A DNA stretch of 64,000 nt from Artocarpus heterophyllus. Taxonomy: Eukaryota > Streptophyta > Magnoliopsida > Rosales > Moraceae. The stretch covers positions 18,127,596 to 18,191,595 of the forward strand of contig CM046342.1 of the NCBI GenBank assembly GCA_025403435.1, in the 5' to 3' direction. The stretch's first letter is position 1, and each line of letters begins with the position of its first letter. The notes beneath the pieces are model-generated. The model saw only the letters and a list, made by a program, of their open reading frames with translations, did no database searches and was not told the DNA's origin. The position numbers and the translations under genes were made by a program. Positions 37,695-49,625 of the stretch are shown here, in pieces.

Positions 37695-37758
37695 AAAACC
37701 CTAGAAGCCGGTTTTGGGTTGATGGTGGATCACCCTTCCATCATCCGGTCAAGGCCCA
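37695..37758 (-). promoter_or_regulatory. TOM40 promoter: telo-box and site II element
   Basis: AAAACCCTAG (37695-37704) is a telo-box. GGCCCA (37753-37758), which is TGGGCC on the coding strand, is a site II element, 218-223 bp upstream of the ATG (37535). Site II motifs, often paired with telo-boxes, are known to be enriched in plant promoters of nuclear genes for mitochondrial and ribosomal proteins. No TATA box is evident nearby, as is common for such genes. The interval 37536-37694 is the probable 5' UTR and is rich in GA/CT repeats. Confidence 0.6.
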
Positions 37759-39368
37759 GGCCCGGGAAATCTGAACGGCATACTGAGTTATTCTTTTTTC
37801 AGTTTTTAGAATTTTAGTACGAGGGAAACGACACACTAGGGGTTAGCTAGTTTGATAAATAAATTTGAATTATGTTGATTTTAGATCTATTTATTTTATG
37901 TATTTTTTAAATTTAATTGTCACAAACTACTTTTTTATAGGTTATACTTTAATATTTTTTTACTTACGTATTTATGAAAATCTTAAGAATACTTCTTTTT
38001 AAAAAAATATTTCAATAAATATATTACACATACATACTATAACTTCTTTTATAATTATATGCATAACTACATAAGCAAACTTTCTTTTTAAAACATTATA
38101 TACTTAGCATGTCCAAATGAGATTTTGTCTTACTTAACCATACTATATCGTTTATACATTAAGATTTAAAATAACTTAAAATACATGGCAACGAAAACAT
38201 ATTTGTGGTGGTATCCACATTCTAGTCTACACATTGCTCATAATCCCTCGCCAACTCATCAGTATGTTCATTCTGACCTTCTAGCAAAAATTTCTACAGT
38301 ATGAAATAACTAGGTGAGCTTATGCTCAGTAAGTCTAGACATAGCCCACATGAATCTTATATTAATATGCATGATCCATTTATACTTTATATGAACATTT
38401 CTTATTCTTGTTTTATCTTCTCTGTCATTAGGGCTTAAGTGCTTGTGCCATTTGTGCACATAGTTTTTCGTAACGTCAAGACCATAACATAACTTTAACT
38501 TTAAACTCCCATTTACTTCGGGAGTTGGTACGACACTTTTTTTACTTCTGAGGATTCATTTACCAATCCAATTATTTTGGTTATCCCACCATACATAACA
38601 ATATACGTACATACTAAGTGCAAAACGTTTACACTTGTCAATTGTGCAGCACACACAGGCATGTTGACATAAATACACGATACCCTTAAACCTACTCTTT
38701 CATACTGTAGGTGGGTTTGGAACTTACTTGTTTTTGCTGCTATTAAAACCATCTTCGGGTTTCCTTTGTTACTCGTCTAAGGACCTGTTTGGCCAATTAT
38801 ATCATTATTAGCCAAATCATCACTATTTAGCTATACGTCAATAAGGTATATTTTTCGATTACTATTTCGAAATACTTTTTCGATTACTTAAAGTTCGACC
38901 GTCCTCTCGTTTTTTTTCTATCTTGTACGTTTCGGGGTCCGCACTGCCTACTTCATGAAAAATGACGTTTTTGCCCTCGATGGGCCGCTTTGAATTCCTA
39001 GGCCTGACTTAGCTAATTTAACATGAAATGTTGTTTATTAGCATGAAAACAAGGGTTCATGGCATTAGATTACTAGTTTGCAATAAAAATCCAAATTAAA
39101 CAAAAATTTACAATTTTATCCCTCATTTGAAAATTTTTGACGATTTTATCCCTCAAAAGAATCAAATTTTCTCAAAGTACCATACCCTAATTCCTTTTGT
39201 AAAAAGACGTTTTTGCCCTTAAATTTTTTTTTTTCAACTTTAACAAATTTTGTAAAATTCATATCGCACAACTGAAGGCAATTTTCGATGAATCGCCCGC
39301 AATTTCTAACAGTTTCATCGAGATCTACAACTTTCATGTTTTAACTTTTTCAAAATTTTCACTAGAAA

Positions 39369-42300
39369 TGTCACAACCCGCCTTTTCAGGCTGTGATAAA
39401 CATTTTTCTTATTTACTTATAGGCAAAAATTTAGGAATTTTTTTTTCTTTTTAATAAATACTTTACATATACTGGTCTAACAACTTCTAAATTACCAACA
39501 TATACTTGTATTTACATAACCACCTTTCCTTTGCAATATAGTTTATCAAACATTACTTTCAAAACATTTTAAAATACAATACAGTGGAAACATACAGCGG
39601 CAAAAACCATACCCAGTCTACACACTGTTCATTCCTCCGCCAGCTCATCAATAGAATTACTCTGACCTTTTCGTCAAAATACCTACAGCATGAAATACTT
39701 AATTAGCTTACGCCCAGTAAGTCCTATATAAACCCACATGCACATTCAATAAAATGCATGATCTCATTATGCTTTCTTATAATCCTTTCTTATCTTAATC
39801 ATTTCTTATCTTTAACTTGGGCCCAAGTGTCCGTACCATTGCGCACTTAGGTCTACGTAACATCGTGACCATACTGTAATCCTTAAACTCCCCTTGAGTC
39901 AAGAGTCGATACGACACTTTTCTTAACTTTTGGTGATTTGTTTACCAATTCACTTATTATGGTTATCATGCCATGCATGAAGTGATGATCACATGTTATA
40001 CATAACATTAATGCCCTTATACGACATAGTACACACAGGTACATACTTTATATACACACTGTTACACATTAATATACGCATAGGTATATAGCATAATATA
40101 CTCACAGGTACTTAACATTATATACACACAGGTACACATCATCATATACACTTAGGTACATGTCATAATATACACTTAAGTACATATTCCGTATACTCAC
40201 AAGTATACACCATCATATAAATACTCATGCCATTGCATACACACAAGTTTACACCTTGATATACACACAGGTATACATATACATATTTTGCACTTTATAC
40301 CTACAATTTCATACTGTAGGTAGGATGGGTACTTACTTGATTCGAATGTCGGGCAACTCAACCTTGATTTCCTTTCTCCTAGACTCCTAGGATCCTGTTG
40401 GCCAATTACAAAGTCATTAGCCAAATTCCATTGTTTCGATACAAAACATCTGTTAATTAATGAATTGAGTTGCTTCACTTTATACAACTCTAAGAACCAC
40501 TCGTTTTCTTATTTCTATCTAACTCTACCCTATAATTTCTAACGAAGGGCAGGACCCTTTTTAACCATTCTTTTTCCATTTGGAACGTTTTAGAGCGGTT
40601 CAGGTTATTTGGGCAAAAATGACGATTTTGCCCTTCGTGGGTCCACTAACCTACCCGAGATCGATTTCGTTATTCTTATGAAAATAACCACATACTAATT
40701 TTAAAACAATACCTTAGTGGGTCAAATCTTCTTATGTCTCAATTATGCTCCATTTCCATAAAACTTTGCGGTTTAGTCCCTAAACTGAAAATTTTGACGA
40801 TTTTGCCCTCGGGACTAAAATTTATCTCTTTATATCAAAATGTCCTATTTTTCATAAGGAATATTTTTACTCAAAGTACCATACCTTAAATCATTTTGAA
40901 AAATAACATTTTTACCATTTTAATATTTTTTCACTTTTGATAAATTCTTAAAAATCAAAAACTCACAAACGGTTGAGTTTTTTGACAAACCGTTCATAAT
41001 ATTTAATAGTTTCGTCGAGATCTACAACTTTCGTGTTTTAACTTTTCCCAAAATCTTACTGTACATGGATGTTTTTGAGCGTTTTTTAAATCTACCGAGG
41101 GAAAACTTTTTCTTTCAATTTAGTCCTTAGGGTATTTTGGTGAAAATCTGTTTTAAAACTGTAAATCTACCCCTGTATAAACAATTTCAACCTTTGTTGG
41201 AATCATTTACCACACCGAGTAACACTTTTGAAAAACTAGCACTAAAATTGAAAAAAATATTCTTTTTACACAAACTATTGTTTTCAACATTTAAACCTCA
41301 ATTTTCACATTCTCCACCTGCCATAATTCATATTTCCATGGGTTTCAACCAAAACTAATTCAAGAACCCATATGCTTTTGAGAAAATAAAAATCAAAAAC
41401 AAAAATCATAAAATTTTAAAACTTTAAAATCAAAACTTACCCCAAATAGCACTTTTTTTTTTTAGCCTTCCAAGACTCCTTTAGGTCTCCTTCTTAGACA
41501 CCACTTCCATGCAAAAATACCATAAATTAGTTTCCTTTCTTTTTTCAAAGAAAAACCCTTAAAAAGTTTAGTTTTTTACCTTAAATCTTGTAAAAATTCC
41601 TTGAATCTTGCCTCTTGAACTTAAGTGGGGTTGTTTTTACAAAATTTTGCGCTTGAGAAATTTTTTTGAAAGGGTCCTTCAATGGTTGCCGAGTATGGGA
41701 GGAAGATGAAAAAGAAAATTTGTGATAAACATGCATTTAATGCTTCTTATCCCTTTTTGATGACTCATGGTAATCCATGAGTATACCCCTAGGTGGCACA
41801 AGGTGATTGGGCCACCTTTCTAGACATGTAGCCCAATAGAAAGCCAAGTAGTGTCCACTTTGTGGAGTTAAAAATTTATACTGTGTAATTTTTCACCACA
41901 CAGTATTTTTCCTATACTGTTGTGGTCAAATCAATGCCATCTCATATCCTTAGACTGTGTAAACTATTTTCCTTACCTTCGGTTCACTTTTAGAGGCCAA
42001 ACGTAATTTTTTCCATATATGCGTTTTTATTTAGCAATATACTTATACTGCATCAACCTCTTTCTTAGATTAGGTTAGGTCTCGGTGGACTCTATATCAT
42101 ATTTATATTCTTTGTACCTATGTATTTGTATCACAATTTTACAATTAATTGTGATATAAAATTCATTTTATGGATATTATTTACAAATTTTTGAGTAATT
42201 AAACTCATAAAATCTGTATTAGAAATATCCAACATTGCATCACAATACAGTGAAATTTCCATTTAATACGGCTTATTATTTATATTATCGTAATTTTACA

Positions 42301-42384
42301 AAAATTACAATTTTTAAGGGTAAATTCATTAATTAAACCCAATTAAATATTAGGTTTTATTAATGAATTTCCCTGGTCATTACA
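39369..42384. mobile_element. Inner solo LTR, 3016 bp
   Basis: It begins tgtcacaacccgcc at 39369 and ends ggtcattaca at 42384. It is flanked by agaaa on both sides (39364-39368 and 42385-42389). Removing it with one target copy restores an uninterrupted alignment of the outer LTR with the inner one around 41020-41070, which confirms the insertion point. It is the younger of the two insertions. It carries a minisatellite (40000-40290) that the outer copy has in only a shorter form. Confidence 0.85.
40000..40290. repeat. Minisatellite inside the inner solo LTR
   Basis: About ten irregular units of the type atatacacacaggtacat occur at 20-36 bp spacing. The corresponding place in the outer LTR (about 38595-38690) has only two or three such units, so the array expanded or contracted after the copies separated. 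Confidence 0.7.
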
Positions 42385-43711
42385 AGAAATGGGAGTTTTT
42401 TGCCTTTTTTCATTTCTGCCGAGAATATGAATTTTTTTACAATTTAGTCCGTAGGGTAATTTTTGCAAAAATTCATTTAAAACAGCATTCCAACTATTGT
42501 TTATATAATTTTAAGACCCTCTCAAACAAATTTTCATGCTAATTCACAACTCCTTTTAAGACCACTTCAAAGTTTACAAAACTACTGTTTTTGTACCAAA
42601 TGCCATTTTTACCTTCAAACCTAAATTTCAACCACAAACCTCAACATAAACCATGGAATTAAGAAAATCAAACTACAACTTACATAAAGGATCACATGTC
42701 TTTTTGAAACAACAAAACCAAAACAAAAATCAAATAAACTTTAAATTTGAAAAATTGAACTTACCAAAAGAAAAATTTGTGATCCTAAACTTTTCAAGGG
42801 CTTCCTTGCAATTTCCTAAACATGTTTTACATGAGCAAATCTTAGGTCAAATTCCCCCCTAAACCAAGAAAAACCCTAGGTAAACTTGAGAAAAAGTTTA
42901 GATTTTTACCTCAAAAATTTATAAAACCTTGATCTTTGAAGCTTGAAACTTGGTTGGAGAAGGTTTTGTGAGAATTTTGATTTGAAAATTTTTTTGAGAG
43001 GGAGGGCTTGGAGCTGCCGAATGTGGGTGGAGCGAGTAAAGAAACTTTTTTTTCTTTTATGCCTTAATTAAGGCTTATCTCTTTAAAGATTTTTTAAAAA
43101 ATTGGTGAGTCATCATTTTAAACCATGATTAGGGGTGATGGGTGGCTTTAGGTGATTGGGTCACTTTTCATGGTGTGGTGGCCCAATAAAAACTCATGGG
43201 ATATCCACTTAGTTGGCCCCTAAAATCTCATACAATGCAATTTTTTACTACACAGTATTTTTCTTATACTGTTGGGGTGAAATCATTAGAAAACATATTC
43301 TTATACTGTATAGAATATCCTACCTATTCTTTAGTCCACTTTTGGAGTCAAAACACAGTATTTGCTGTACCTATGTTTTTACCTTATGCTGTTTTAGGGT
43401 TTTGGCATACTTTTTTCCTTTATTTTGATCTTAATCACCCATTAATTTATACCACAATATTATAATTAATTGTGATATAAAATTCATTTCATGGATATTA
43501 TTTACAAATTTTTGAGCTTTTTGGCTCACAAAATCTGTATTTTGTAATATCCAACATCGTATCAAATTTATAGTGAAATTTCCTATTAACATTGTTTATT
43601 ATATATTATCATAATTTTTATAAAAATACGATTTTTAAGAGTAAATTCATTAATTAAATCTAATTAAATATTAGATTTTATTAATTTATTTCTCTTGGTC
43701 ATTACATTAAT

Positions 43712-44690
43712 AGACTTAAATTTAAATTTGAGTATAAAAAATTTTAACACACATGTTTGTTTCTCCTAAAATTTGAATCCTTCGAGTATCAAGAGTACAG
43801 TTTTTAGAGTTTTGACCTCTTTAAACTTTTGATACGAAGATATCTTTACTAGAGTAAAAGCTAAAATTCTCTCTCTTATATTTAAGGAAAAAATCATAAC
43901 TTCTTCATTTGATATCCAAATGAGATGATTCTTTTTTCATTATATTTCTAGTGAAGAGAAAAATAAATTAAGATCGATATTGTATATTTTTTAATATAAT
44001 TAACATTAAGATTGTATTGGATTTGTCAATAAATTAAAAACTATTTTTACTACATCTCTAAACACAAATTTCAATTTTATTCCATACTCAGATTAAAACT
44101 TAAATGCACATCCAAACGTCAATTTGGATAACAATTAAAATCACTAACTCAAATTTTAATTCAAATTACATAACTCAAATCAAATCACTAAACGGACCCT
44201 TAGATTATTTTGATTTGAGTTGTGTGATTTGAATTTGTGATTTGCATTGCTATGTGGCTCAACGTTGGGATGTGCATTTAAAATATTAATCTGAATATGA
44301 AATAAAATTGAAATTTATGTTTGAATAAATAGTGGAAAAAAACTTTAATTTATTAACAAATCTAGTAAAACTTAATGTTTATGACCCTAAAAGATATGCA
44401 ATATGTGTATTGTTTTATTCCCCTCTTCATTAGGAATGCAATGAAAGAAGAATCATCTCAATTGGATATCAAATAAATAAATTTTTTTCTTCAAATATAG
44501 GAAAAAGAATTTTAACTGTTACTGTTACAAATATATTCGAGTTCAAAGAGTTTAAAGGGAGTAAAACTTTGAAAATTTAAATTCAATGGATTTATTTGAT
44601 TTGAATTTTGGGGGAAAACAATATGTATTTAAAGGATTTTAAATATTTGAATACAAAAAATCATTCCAATGTATACGAAACAAACAGCCC
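43712..44690. repeat. Large inverted repeat (foldback element), about 0.98 kb
   Basis: The two arms are inverted copies around an axis near 44205. Near the axis, aactcaaatcaaatcac faces gatttgagttgtgtg. Further out, aaatttcaattttattcc faces, in reverse complement, aaatttcaattttatttc. At the rim, cctaaaatttgaatcc faces cccaaaattcaaatc. The right end carries a Tourist-like motif (ggctgtttgtttcg in reverse complement), and the centre holds aaacggaccctta, another such terminus. It may be one foldback element or two inverted MITEs. The outer solo LTR abuts its left arm. Confidence 0.65.
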
Positions 44691-44733
44691 GTACAGCATC
44701 TTTACTATATATTGTGAAAACTTAAAAAAAAAA

Positions 44734-45079
44734 TGTACCATAAATATTGATATGTCACAGATATGATTTGACAAAAATACTACGAACCAAGGAAAAGGTA
44801 TAAAGACCCCGATGAATGAAATGCGGCTGTATGAACTCAGGGTATTGCATTGATATTTATAGTGTATACTGTACAATCAAAGAATGCCACTTGTCCAAGC
44901 AGGTAATGGTCCTAACTGTAAATAAAAGAAATGGCCAGCTGCCAAAGATGATTTTATCCACCAGTTGGAGAATTTTATCTCATGAACGTTCTAGAAAATT
45001 ATTGTCTTACGCTATTACATATACACTGTAGCATTGTGTTGTTTTAGCTTTTATGAGAGTGTCGTTTTACTCTCTAACA
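44734..45079 (-). repeat. 3' LTR of copia element C (about 346 bp)
   Basis: On the minus strand the LTR starts TGTTAGAGAG directly after a polypurine tract and probably ends TGGTACA at 44734. A TATA-like ctataaatat (44853-44862) sits inside, as expected for an LTR promoter. Its short length fits copia and contrasts with the 2-kb LTRs of elements A, B and D. The partner LTR is not in the window, so the outer end is inferred from the TG...CA rule. Confidence 0.6.
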
Positions 45080-45090
45080 CTTCCCCTCAA
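45080..45090 (-). promoter_or_regulatory. Polypurine tract of element C
   Basis: Minus-strand TTGAGGGGAAG ends exactly at the LTR start TGTTAG. This is the classic plant copia polypurine tract, the primer for plus-strand DNA synthesis. Confidence 0.8.
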
Positions 45091-45229
45091 TTGAAACACG
45101 AGAAAGGCCCAATGTTCAAATCTTCTACCTGAGTCTGCCAAAATGAGTTGATGATAGTGGTTTTCTAAGAATATCTACAACTTGATCGAGTGATGGTACA
45201 TATTGAAAAACCAACGTTTTGTTCATTAC

Positions 45230-45818
45230 TCATTCTCAGACAAAATACAGATCGAGTTCGATATATTTTGTTTAGGAGTGCAGGATCAGATTTTAGATCG
45301 AAAGATTGTGATTAGCTTGTCGTACCATACCAGTGGTGTTCTAGTTTGATGAATTTTTAGCTCGTTAAGTAAGGATTGAAGCCATACCATTTCTGCAGTG
45401 GCATTGGCCAAAGCTCCGATATTCGGCCTCCGTACTTGATCGAGACACGGCGTGCTGCTTCCTTGAGCTCCAAGTAACAAGATTCCCCCCAAGGTAAATG
45501 CAGAATCCTGGAGTTGATTTCCTGTTGTTGGGTTCAGTAGCCCAATCTGCATAGCTATGGCCAGACAGGGCCAAGTTTAAGAGTCTTTTGAGATGAAGGC
45601 CACCATAGTCAACAGTCCCACTAAGGTATCTTAGTATGCATTTGACCGCCTTTCAATGTGTGTCTAAGGGTTTGTGTATATATTGGCACACCTTATTTAT
45701 ACTGTAAGAGATTTCCAGCCGAGTGATTGTCAAATATTGCAGGGCTCCGGCAATACTCCTGTAGTGTTGGCTGCTTTCAACAGGATCACCTCTGGTCACT
45801 GAGAGTGGAGCATTTGTG
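45230..45818 (-). pseudogene. Element C pol, 3' part: reverse transcriptase C-terminus and RNase H
   Basis: On the minus strand the decayed frame reads, after the hAT insertion site, the RT tail ([20 protein letters not shown]) and RNase H with HSYADWATEPNNRKST, GFCIYLGGNLVTWSSRKQ and SRSSTEAEYRS (frames 45365-45574 and 45286-45552). The first acidic residue of RNase H is present in YADWA and the glutamate in STEAEYR. At least one frameshift (near 45440) and several stops break it. Non-functional. Copia Pol of the RE1-like type. Confidence 0.85.
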
Positions 45819-45826
45819 ATCATTAG

Positions 45827-46653
45827 TAGGGGTGAACAGTGGGCGGTTTAATGGTTTGGGCGGATGCGGTGCGGTTTTTTTGTATGACGGGTTGGCGATT
45901 AACCAACCCGCAAACCGCCCACCACATGGCGGGTGGTTTTGGGTGGTTGCGGGCGGGTGCGGGCAGGTTGAGGCGGTTTAGACCTATGCTATTGCCCAAT
46001 ATAAATTTTTGGACCTTTTTTTTAGAAAGTGAAGAAAATTTGTAAAAAATATAAGATGATAATACATAAAGCATTCCCAACAAGTTTGATGCTTAAAAAC
46101 AGTACCATATTCAAAAGTACAAATTAAGAAACACAATCATTCACTACAACAAGAAACATTAACTACAGATGAAGTGATGAACAAAATCAAGAGTCCATAA
46201 AGATTAAAGCCTATTCACTGTGTTCGAAAATAATAGAATGCTACAAATGAAATGATGAACAAAGTCAAGTGTTCTTTTTTTTTTAGGGCTTTCTCTATTA
46301 ACTTACTTAATTTGAAGTTTGATCACTTCACAAAATAATAGGAGAATTTCTAGTTTCCAATATGTGAAGAGGCAGCCGAGCCCGTGCTTGGAGTATTGGA
46401 TTGTTCAATCATCTTTAAAATGAGAACAAAATCAAATAAATGATAAGTTTTTTTTTTTTTTTAATATATAGGCAGACGGGTGCGGGTTGAACCCGTCCTC
46501 AAAAACTTAAAACCAAACCCTCCCACCGAATATATTGGACCCGCCCACCGGTGGGTTGCTAACGTAAACCCACTTTTTTCGAGATAGGCGGGTGAGGGCG
46601 AGGGCTCGAGCGCGGGTGGTTGGCTGGTGCGGGGCGGTTTTTGTACAGCCCTA
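45827..46653. mobile_element. Non-autonomous hAT-type element, 827 bp, inside element C
   Basis: The left end is taggggtgaacagtgggcgg; the right end in reverse complement is tagggctgtacaaaaaccgc. The flanks atcattag (45819-45826) and atcattgg (46654-46661) are an 8-bp target duplication with one change, the hAT hallmark. Subterminal sequence is unusually GC-rich for the window and dense in gcggg/cccgc motifs; frames there (for example 45839-46045 plus) are artefacts. With the element set aside, the copia reading frame resumes without a break. No transposase is present. Confidence 0.85.
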
Positions 46654-46661
46654 ATCATTGG

Positions 46662-46720
46662 TGCTGGCAGGGCCTTTTCTCTTTCCATTTTTGCTCTTTG
46701 TAGAAGGTCCAAAAAGTATT
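46662..46720 (-). pseudogene. Short piece of element C reverse transcriptase between two insertions
   Basis: The minus strand encodes LDLLQRAKME, part of the conserved LSxRKYxLDLLxxxxM segment of copia reverse transcriptase. It is bounded by the hAT element on one side and by element D on the other, with gtatt (46716-46720) as one copy of D's target duplication. Confidence 0.8.
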
Positions 46721-47158
46721 TGTTAGAATTAAAATATGAAATGCAGCGGAATGAACGGATCGTTGATAAACAAAAATTTTCTAAAAACTTTGTTTATCAG
46801 GAATAGATATATAAATTTAATTAATAATAGAAAGTTTTGGGAAATTTTACAAACCTTTTTGAACACTATCAGGGTATCTTAGCTTTCCTCTTTGACACCA
46901 CGATCTTTCAATCCAAACCTCCACACCAATAAAAAGACGAGTGAGCGTCAAATTGCAAGAATGAATTTTTCTCACGCTTTTTTGAATATGTTATGTACTC
47001 AACACATAAGATAGCAGACATTTTTTAAGAGAAAAACTGAGAGTTTTTCTCTCTAAGTGTTTTACAAAAGTTACGTGAATGAAAAAACTTTTTTAGATAA
47101 CTGTTATCTCTCTTTTTTTTTTCTTTTTCTTCTTTCCTGAATCACTACAAAGTGATTC

Positions 47159-47222
<64 letters not shown>

Positions 47223-48704
47223 AAATAAGTGAAATGTGAAACTTTTCACGTTTCCACTTTTCTTCTTTTTTTTTTTTTATATATTACATTCAACGTACAC
47301 ACTTACATATATATATATATATAAAAGTAAACTTCACACAGCGCACGTTGTGTTTTTTTTTTTTAATATTATATTAATATATATATATATATTAATATAT
47401 TATAAAATCTTATATATATATATATATATAAAGATTTGGTTTAAAACCTTATATATATATATATATATATATCAAAATTTAAAAATAAATCACATTTATT
47501 TAAGAATAGATTTTAAAATTAATCAATTAATTAATTAACTAATGCTCAATTAAATGTGACAACATTTATCACATTATATTATGTGTTACAGAGAACATTT
47601 ATCTATGTCACATTAATAATTCAAGTGTGAAATAATTAATTCAGAATTCAATAATTTTAAACTAAATATGTATAATTCATTCTATGTATTAATCCATTAT
47701 AGTGTTCCAGATGTAGTATTTAGGGCCTATGGACCTATAACTCAAACTCCAATAAATTTGACAATTAATCAAACTCTATAATTATTGTACCAAATTTATT
47801 AGTTTCAGTGTTACTCCATTAAAAACCTGAAGCTAAACTCTTGAGATTATAGTGAAATTATTCAAAGAAAATTAGCGAGTAGTCCATTGATATAATCATT
47901 ACATATAAGTCAGTCCTTCACAAATAGTACATAATAAGAGCTAGGTTCAATTTTCGTTCACCTCTCTTATTATGTCTTTATCCTTGAGTTCCAATAATCC
48001 TCTAATGAACAGTTAATTTATAATCTTTTTATGAACGAGCGCTCTACTGTTCAAACCTTGAATTATCACTCAAAATAACTATTTTTCTAACTTCTATAGG
48101 GAAAGAATAGATTTCATATCTGTATAATATTATTCCCAGCTATATATTATATTATGTTTCCAAGATGCTAAGTTATGATCTGTGCTTAGACAAATCTTAC
48201 CATGCAAGTCAAAAAACATAATGTCATAAATAGGAGTCTAATAAATACTCAGGATTAAGACTGTCAAATATATGATCATCATAGTGATAACTTTGAATAC
48301 TCTATTTGTAACAGATGATTATTAGAGATTCATAATTTATCTGGTCTAGTCCTCTATAATCTAATTATATAAAGTACCTCTAATCCAATGTCTCTACATT
48401 AATAGCCCGGATAATGACTATTTCATTTTAAATGAGATTGGACTGTACTTGTAATATTTAATTAAAGATCACAAACTTTAATTAATTATTACGGACTATT
48501 TAGATTATTATATATAAATTTTATCTTTAAGCATACAAAACTTATATGTTAAATTTATAGTCACATAAATAATCATAAAATTTTCTCGATGTTTATAAAT
48601 GTATTCATAACACATATAAGCAACCAAAATAATTATAAATGTCACTTTATTTATTTATTAACAATATGTACAATGTCACAGCTTTTAGGGCACCAAACCC
48701 AACA
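46721..48704 (-). repeat. 3' LTR of element D (1984 bp)
   Basis: It starts tgttagaatt and ends cccaaca on the plus strand. It aligns with 54353-56434 and carries a longer TA microsatellite (about 47165-47222), plus several more near 47300-47470. The TA runs produce a meaningless plus-strand frame at 47236-47538. Confidence 0.9.
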
Positions 48705-48720
48705 ATCTCTCACTTGCCTT
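48705..48720 (-). promoter_or_regulatory. Polypurine tract of element D
   Basis: Minus-strand AAGGCAAGTGAGAGAT immediately precedes the 3' LTR start (TGTTGGG). It has the position and purine bias of a plus-strand primer. It also overlaps the end of the RNase H frame. Confidence 0.7.
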
Positions 48721-49372
48721 AAAGCATGTGAGACATGTCTCTAAGACCTAAACCTTCCAAGTGTACCTCGAAGCTCTTTGCAGGTAGCGTCTTGATGAAA
48801 AGGTCGGCAAGGTTTTTTTCCGACGCTATCTTCACAACTTTCACATCGCCTCGATGCACTATCTCTCTAATCAAATGATATTTTCTCTCTTTATGCTTTT
48901 CTCTTTTGTGGCTTCTAGGTTCTCTTGAATTTGTCACTGCACCACTATTATCACAATACAGTGTGAGTGGTTTATTTATGCCTGGAACTACTTCCAAATC
49001 ATTTAAGAACTTAAGGAGCCAAACAGCTTATTTAGCTGCTTCACAAGTAGCCACATATTCAGCTTCCATAGTTGAATCAGCAATACAAGATTGTTTGATG
49101 CTTCTCCAAACTATGGCTTCACCACCAAAAGTAAACACTGATCCAAATGTAGATTTATGTGTGTCTTTGTCTGATTGAAAATCAGAATCAGTGTATCCAA
49201 TGAGAATAAAATTCTCACCAGAGTATACCAACATATAGTTTCTCAATCTCTTGAGATAACTGAGAATGTGTTTAACTAGCACCCAATGATCCAATCCTAG
49301 GTTGGATTGATACCAACTCACTATACCCACCACATAGCAAATGTCAGGTCCTGTACACGACATGACATACAT
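48719..49372 (-). pseudogene. Element D pol: RNase H
   Basis: Two pieces in the same frame (49372-49028 and 48997-48719) are separated by one stop. They read SCTGPDICYVVGIVSWYQSN (end of RT), then GYTDSDFQSDKDTHKST, FGSVFTFGGEAIVWRSIKQS, DSTMEAEYVA and LYCDNSGAV. The RNase H acidic residues are visible in YTDSD, MEAEY and CDNSGA. The end reads KTLPAKSFEVHLEGLGLRDM, the usual copia C-terminus. Its role is removal of template RNA during reverse transcription. Confidence 0.9.
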
Positions 49373-49625
49373 TAGACTTCCTACTGCAGATGCATAGGGT
49401 ACCCATCTAATGTTTTCTTCCTCTTGAGGTGTCTTAGGACACTACTTTTTTGTAAAGATAAACTCCATGATATACAGGTAAATTACGTTTCTTGGAGTTT
49501 TGCATCGAAAATCTGATAGGCACCTTATCGATATACGATGCCTAAGACAGCGCCAACAGTTTGTTCTTGCTATCTCTTATGAGTTAGATTCTAAGAACAT
49601 AACTTGCCTCTCCTAAATCTTTTAT

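Larger units (their letters stand above)
37918..43706. mobile_element. Solo LTR of a long-LTR retrotransposon, split by a second solo LTR
   Basis: The outer copy consists of 37918-39368 and 42385-43706 (about 2.8 kb when the insert is set aside). It starts tgtcacaaac and ends ggtcattaca, the same termini as the inner copy. It is flanked by ttaat on both sides (37913-37917 and 43707-43711), a perfect 5-bp target duplication. Outer and inner copies align throughout: agtctacacattgctcat with agtctacacactgttcat, and ctgtttggccaatta with ctgttggccaatta. There is no internal coding region, so unequal LTR recombination probably removed it. Superfamily is not determined; long LTRs of this kind often belong to Ty3/gypsy elements. 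Short frames inside have no protein meaning. Confidence 0.85.

Noticed and set aside
40000..40290. Regularly spaced short repeats resembling a CRISPR array
   Set aside because: Units are imperfect, spacers are themselves repetitive, there are no cas genes, and the context is a plant LTR. It is a minisatellite.
45839..46712. GC-rich frames on both strands (for example 45839-46045, 46461-46712)
   Set aside because: They fall in the hAT element's subterminal repeats and its borders; no domain, and explained by local base composition.
47236..47538. 100-codon plus frame rich in Ile/Tyr
   Set aside because: Generated by (TA)n runs in the 3' LTR of element D.
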